A stretch of 9,973 nt of DNA. It comes from Bacteroidia bacterium. GTDB taxonomy: Bacteria > Bacteroidota > Bacteroidia > JABEUT01. The stretch covers positions 1-9,973 of the forward strand of contig JABEUT010000029.1 in the NCBI GenBank assembly GCA_013044305.1, read 5' to 3'. Of this stretch, positions 6,694-9,973 are shown one piece after another. The first letter of the stretch is position 1. Each line of letters begins with the position of its first letter. A program made the translations under genes and the position numbers. The notes under the pieces are model-generated. The model saw only the letters and a program-made list of their open reading frames with translations, was not told the origin of the DNA and did no database searches.

Positions 6694-8949
6694 TTATTTA
6701 ACAAATAGGAGTTCGCGGTATTTTGGAAATGGCCATAGGGAATCATCTATCAAAATCTCCAATTTATCGGAATGATAGCGTATTTCATCGAAATATGGCT
6801 TTACTTTTTCACCATAGTAGCGGGCCTTCGCTATCGAGTCCTCAAGCTGGTTGATTTTCTTCCGCTCCTCTATCATCATCTCTACGTTGGTGCGTATCAA
6901 TCCGACTCTTTCGCTTATCTGCCTGATCATGGAGAGCTGTGCATCAACCAGGTTTTCAGAATTGCCGCAGTCATTCAGTTCTTCCGATAACTTATTGTCA
7001 TTTATACCGACTCCGGCAAGGTTATTCTGCCTTAGCCCGAAGATTTCCTTTATTCCTTTGACATTGTCAATAAGGGCGTTTTGGTACTTTATGGCGGAAG
7101 GTATTACGTGGGTAAGCGCCATATCGGCAATTATGCGCGACTCAATCTGTATTTTTTTCGTGAATAACTCTGCCTGAATCTCATGTCTCGCTTCGAGCTC
7201 TCGTTTGTTAAAAATATGATAGGTTTCAAAAAGCTGGTGCGCTTTGGGAGTGGTTAGTTTTTCTAATGCGGCCGGGGTGCTCTGAATGTTCGACAGGCCT
7301 CTCTTTTCCGCTTCCTTAACCCATTCCTTGCTATAATTGTTCCCTTCAAACCTTATATTTTTTGACGATACTATGTATTCATGCAACACCTGCACTATTG
7401 CTTCCTCCGTGTTTGCCGATTTGCCTGTAAGTTTGTCAACGTCCTTTTTGAACTGGGTTAGCTGGTGGGTTACAATGGTATTAAGGGTAATCATAGCCTG
7501 GGAGCAGTTCGCTGACGAGCCTACTGCCCTAAACTCGAATTTATTACCTGTAAAGGCAAAAGGCGAGGTGCGGTTCCGGTCGGTATTGTCGAGTAAAACC
7601 TCCGGTATTCTTCCCAAATCCAGTTTTAAAGCCTTTTTTTCGTTCGGATTCAGTTTCCCGGGTTTGAACTTCTTCTCAAACTCATCAAGGGTATGGGTTA
7701 GCTGGCTTCCAATGAATACTGAAATTATGGCCGGCGGGGCCTCATTGGCTCCGAGGCGGTGGTCGTTGCCGGCGGAGGCAATGGCAGCCCTAAGCAGATC
7801 GGAATGTTCGTGTACGGCTTTTATCACATTTACAAAGAAGGTAAGAAACATCAGGTTTGTTTCGGCGGTTTTACCGGGCGACAACAGGTTTATGCCTGTA
7901 TCGGTACTCATGCTCCAGTTATTGTGCTTGCCTGATCCGTTGATGCCTGCAAAGGGTTTTTCATGAAATAGCACATTCAGGTTGTGGCGGCGGGCAACTT
8001 TGTCCATCAGATCCATTAGGAGCATGTTATGGTCTACGGCTATGTTTACCTCTTCAAATATCGGGGCAACCTCATACTGGTGTGGCGCCACCTCGTTATG
8101 TCTTGTTTTAAGCGGAATACCGAGTTTATATGCCTCGGTTTCAAAATCGCGCATGTATTCGTTTACCCGTTCCGGTATTGATCCGAAATAGTGGTCTTCC
8201 AACTGTTGTCCTTTGGGCGGGGTAGCGCCCATAAGGGTTCTGCCGGAATATATCAGGTCCGGGCGGGCATTGTACAAAGCGCTGTCCACAAGAAAATATT
8301 CCTGTTCCCATCCCAGGGTTGCATGTACCTTTTTTACATTTTTATCGAAATATTGACAAACGGCAGTCGCAGCCTTATCCAGTGCATGCAGTGTCTTTAG
8401 TAATGGGGTCTTATAGTCGAGTGCCTCGCCGGTGTAGGATAGGTATATGGTGGGTATGCAAAGTGTTTTGCCGAAGATGAAGGCAGGGGAGGAGGGGTCC
8501 CAGGCGGTGTAGCCGCGGGCTTCGAAGGTATTCCGTATCCCGCCGCTGGGAAAGCTTGATGCATCAGGCTCCTGTTGCGCGAGCTGGCTTCCACTGAATT
8601 TTTCAATTGGTCTGCCGTCCGGGGTAATATCCATAAACACGTCGTGCTTCTCGGCGCTTGAACCCGTTAGCGGCTGAAACCAGTGCGTATAGTGCGTTAC
8701 ACCGTTTTCGAGCGCCCAGGTCTTCATACCCGAGGCCACCTCATCTGCCGTCTTGCGGTCTATTGTGGTACCTTTTTCAATGGCATCATTCAGCGCTTTA
8801 AATGCACTTTCGGGAACATACCTTTGCACCTGTGAGCGCCCGAATACATTTTTGCCAAAAAAATCGGAAACCCTGTTGCTTGGCGCTTCTGAAATAAGAG
8901 GCGTGCGGGAAATGGCTTCATGAATGGCTTTAAAGCGGAGAGAGTTCAT
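6694..8949 (-). CDS. glnN: glutamine synthetase type III
   Basis: This cytoplasmic enzyme makes glutamine from glutamate, ammonia and ATP, the main route of ammonia assimilation. At 751 residues it fits the type III class (about 700-750) and is much longer than type I (about 470) or type II. Type III features visible are the N-terminal domain with VFGRSQVQRYVP (35-46), WFQPLTG (90-96) and the FPSGGIRNTFEARGYTAWDP region (133-152). The catalytic core has GWEQEYFLVD (E215, E217), KTRHNEVAPHQYEVAP (E286, E293), FAGINGSGKHNNWSM (H342), LGANEAPPAIIS (399-410) and DRNRTSPFAFTGNKFEFRAVGS (R460, E472, R474). A long helical C-terminal region ends the protein, as in other type III enzymes. The ATG is at 8947-8949. 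A promoter candidate lies just upstream, and no terminator follows before the PorE-like gene 72 bases on, so some read-through is possible. No glnB/amtB or gltB partner is in the window. Confidence 0.97.
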   Translation of the reverse strand: MNSLRFKAIHEAISRTPLISEAPSNRVSDFFGKNVFGRSQVQRYVPESAFKALNDAIEKGTTIDRKTADEVASGMKTWALENGVTHYTHWFQPLTGSSAEKHDVFMDITPDGRPIEKFSGSQLAQQEPDASSFPSGGIRNTFEARGYTAWDPSSPAFIFGKTLCIPTIYLSYTGEALDYKTPLLKTLHALDKAATAVCQYFDKNVKKVHATLGWEQEYFLVDSALYNARPDLIYSGRTLMGATPPKGQQLEDHYFGSIPERVNEYMRDFETEAYKLGIPLKTRHNEVAPHQYEVAPIFEEVNIAVDHNMLLMDLMDKVARRHNLNVLFHEKPFAGINGSGKHNNWSMSTDTGINLLSPGKTAETNLMFLTFFVNVIKAVHEHSDLLRAAIASAGNDHRLGANEAPPAIISVFIGSQLTHTLDEFEKKFKPGKLNPNEKKALKLDLGRIPEVLLDNTDRNRTSPFAFTGNKFEFRAVGSSANCSQAMITLNTIVTHQLTQFKKDVDKLTGKSANTEEAIVQVLHEYIVSSKNIRFEGNNYSKEWVKEAEKRGLSNIQSTPAALEKLTTPKAHQLFETYHIFNKRELEARHEIQAELFTKKIQIESRIIADMALTHVIPSAIKYQNALIDNVKGIKEIFGLRQNNLAGVGINDNKLSEELNDCGNSENLVDAQLSMIRQISERVGLIRTNVEMMIEERKKINQLEDSIAKARYYGEKVKPYFDEIRYHSDKLEILIDDSLWPFPKYRELLFVK

Positions 8950-8979
8950 TATGAATATGTATTATGGGTTATGGTTTCG

Positions 8980-9011
8980 CAAATTTAGCAATTTATATCA
9001 GGATAGAAAAG
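8980..9011 (-). promoter_or_regulatory. candidate Bacteroidota-type promoter for glnN
   Basis: On the - strand, TAAATTTG (8980-8987) matches TAnnTTTG exactly. The upstream element at 18 bases is CTTTTC (9006-9011), which is T-rich but lacks the TTG core, so the -33 box is imperfect. Initiation near 8973 would give a leader of about 24 bases. The ten bases TAAATTTGCG are identical to those at the gap promoter. Confidence 0.5.
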
Positions 9012-9069
9012 CTAAAAGTTTTTAGATTTTATTAACACCAATAATACATTTTTCCTGCACTTGACCGGC

Positions 9070-9717
9070 TCAATGTTTTATATTTCCTGTTACTATAAGT
9101 ATTGCATATATCACGGCAGCAAGCCAAAACAGTCCGGAAAAATAAAATATAGGCAAAATGGCAACACCAAGAACCCATAGTATAAGGTCTATCCAGAAAC
9201 GGCTGGTAACGGCTTTATCATACAGGTAAACGGCAAGAGGTGATATTAAAATTGCGAGAATAATAAGTAGGGCTTCATTGGTGCCTATCTCGACTCCGTC
9301 ATCAGAATGATGATCGTCATGGTCCGGGAAGAACCGGGGTTTATAAGTTCGCAATTCCTGTATGTTTTCAGGTTGTTTGCTTTGCTGTATTGTTTTCGCC
9401 TGTTCCGATATTTTATTTGTGGCAACAAGCCTAACTGTTTTTGCAGTGCTGAAATGGCTTTTGGGTTGTTGGATAACTACCGCGGTATTCGCCTTATTTG
9501 CGGCCGATACCGAAATTACAGTAGGGCTGACAACTTGCAGACTGATGTTGGGCACTGCCATCTCCGGGGTTGCCTTATCCGTTAGTATTAATTTATCATG
9601 CTTTTTGAAATTAAAGTACTTTCTTTTAAGGAAAACATTGCTCTGCTTATACGAACTGCATGATGCCAAAAACAATGATGCGGAAGCAACGAAAAGAATT
9701 GCTTTGCAGTTTTTCAT
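9070..9717 (-). CDS. lipoprotein with C-terminal YqaE/Pmp3 membrane domain
   Basis: This 215-residue protein joins a lipoprotein leader to a membrane domain. Residues 1-20 (MKNCKAILFVASASLFLASC) are a signal peptide ending in lipobox L17-A18-S19-C20. Residues 21-130 are a polar, K/Q/S/T-rich region with no domain I recognise, leading to a His/Asp-rich stretch (132-140, DHDDHHSDD). Residues 147-211 are strongly hydrophobic with two or three membrane segments; ILAILISPLAVYLYDKAVTS and FWIDLILWVLG match the Pmp3/YqaE family (PF01679), small membrane proteins linked to ion or membrane-potential homeostasis. The domain is longer than the usual 50-residue Pmp3 because of an extra FYFSGLFW stretch before AAVIYAILIV. 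The open frame extends upstream to 9861, but that part overlaps the neighbouring gene and the lipobox fixes the start at the ATG 9715-9717. It follows the CAP-like gene by 43 bases with no visible promoter between, suggesting one transcript. Its function is unknown. Confidence 0.82.
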   Translation of the reverse strand: MKNCKAILFVASASLFLASCSSYKQSNVFLKRKYFNFKKHDKLILTDKATPEMAVPNISLQVVSPTVISVSAANKANTAVVIQQPKSHFSTAKTVRLVATNKISEQAKTIQQSKQPENIQELRTYKPRFFPDHDDHHSDDGVEIGTNEALLIILAILISPLAVYLYDKAVTSRFWIDLILWVLGVAILPIFYFSGLFWLAAVIYAILIVTGNIKH

Positions 9718-9760
9718 AAGGTTGTATAGTTTGATTGTTGGTATTATGGTAAAATTAGCT

Positions 9761-9973
9761 TTAAAATCCTGATTTGGATGCTCTCGGTTTACTGCGTTTT
9801 GCAATAATGACACAGGTATAACTGCGGAATTTAGTGGAACCCGTTCCGTGAACATAGCCAATGCCTACATCGGTTGAGGCGGAATTATAATCACCAATGC
9901 CAAGCAGCAGTTTTCTTCCGTCATCGCCCAATTTATCTTTATCAATAATAATATTTCTTATGGCTATCTCGCC
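9761..9973 (-). CDS. C-terminal fragment of probable CAP (SCP/PR-1)-domain protein (5' end outside window)
   Basis: The frame is open from the window edge to a TAA at 9761-9763 and gives 70 residues with no start codon inside, so this is the end of a longer gene. The pattern A-I-R-N-I-I-I-D at the start, G-R-K-L-L-L at 19-24, DVGIGYVHGTGS at 35-46 and YTCVIIAKR at 52-60 resembles the C-terminal half of bacterial CAP domains: L-I-I-D, then G-H-R-x-x-L-L, V-G-I-G and a final Y-T-C-V-I strand. CAP proteins are typically exported and of varied or unknown activity. The histidine expected in G-H-R appears to be missing here. The protein ends in a short basic, serine-rich tail. The open frame and strand are clear; the family call rests on matching by eye and could be wrong. 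The YqaE/Pmp3 gene follows 43 bases downstream in the same direction. Confidence 0.6.
   Translation of the reverse strand, partial: GEIAIRNIIIDKDKLGDDGRKLLLGIGDYNSASTDVGIGYVHGTGSTKFRSYTCVIIAKRSKPRASKSGF

Noticed and set aside
9012..9025. Palindrome CTAAAAGTTTTTAG between the YqaE/Pmp3 gene and glnN as a terminator.
   Set aside because: The stem is five or six mostly A-T pairs with a tiny loop, and on the - strand it is followed only by CTTTTC; too weak to call.
9718..9861. Upstream extension of the YqaE/Pmp3 protein to 9861.
   Set aside because: It would put 48 residues before the lipobox signal peptide and overlap the end of the CAP-like gene in another frame.

Overview
The window reads as ordinary chromosomal DNA from a member of the Bacteroidota. 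Three independent signs point there. Upstream of gap, the OmpA-family gene and glnN there are TAnnTTTG -7 elements, the hallmark of the Bacteroidota sigma factor, rather than TATAAT, and Shine-Dalgarno sequences are weak or absent. The gene content includes a type III glutamine synthetase, a long Bacteroidota-style PurM, and a TPR/PD40-propeller/OmpA envelope protein resembling PorE of the type IX secretion system. The phylum is well supported; I cannot name a genus. The window is fully packed: no stretch over 300 bases lacks a gene.

Layout. The + strand carries the 3' end of acetyl-CoA synthetase (acs, 2-535), a LpxH-like UDP-2,3-diacylglucosamine diphosphatase (579-1322) and a secreted YceI-family protein (2552-3106). 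The - strand carries GAPDH (gap, 1324-2316), then purM (3131-4309), a PorE-like protein (4396-6621), glnN (6694-8949), a lipoprotein-headed YqaE/Pmp3 protein (9070-9717) and the C-terminal end of a probable CAP-domain protein (9761-9973). gap and the YceI gene diverge from a 235-base intergenic region. lpxH/gap and yceI/purM are convergent pairs, the first with only one base between the stop codons.

Transcription. On the - strand, the CAP-like and YqaE/Pmp3 genes probably form one unit (43-base gap, no promoter seen between them). glnN, the PorE-like gene and gap each have their own candidate promoter. A strong intrinsic terminator (14-bp stem, 5-base loop, six U) follows the PorE-like gene and sits only 33 bases upstream of the GTG start of purM.

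How the genes fit together. Most are independent housekeeping functions: acetate activation, glycolysis/gluconeogenesis, purine synthesis and ammonia assimilation, plus lipid A synthesis and envelope proteins. I see no CRISPR array, mobile element, tRNA, rRNA, phage gene or defence module, and no convincing new multi-gene system. The points most worth a second look are the lipoprotein-Pmp3 fusion with a His/Asp-rich linker, the CAP-like domain that seems to lack its usual second active-site histidine, the terminator abutting purM, and pyrimidine-rich patches shared by three neighbouring coding sequences.
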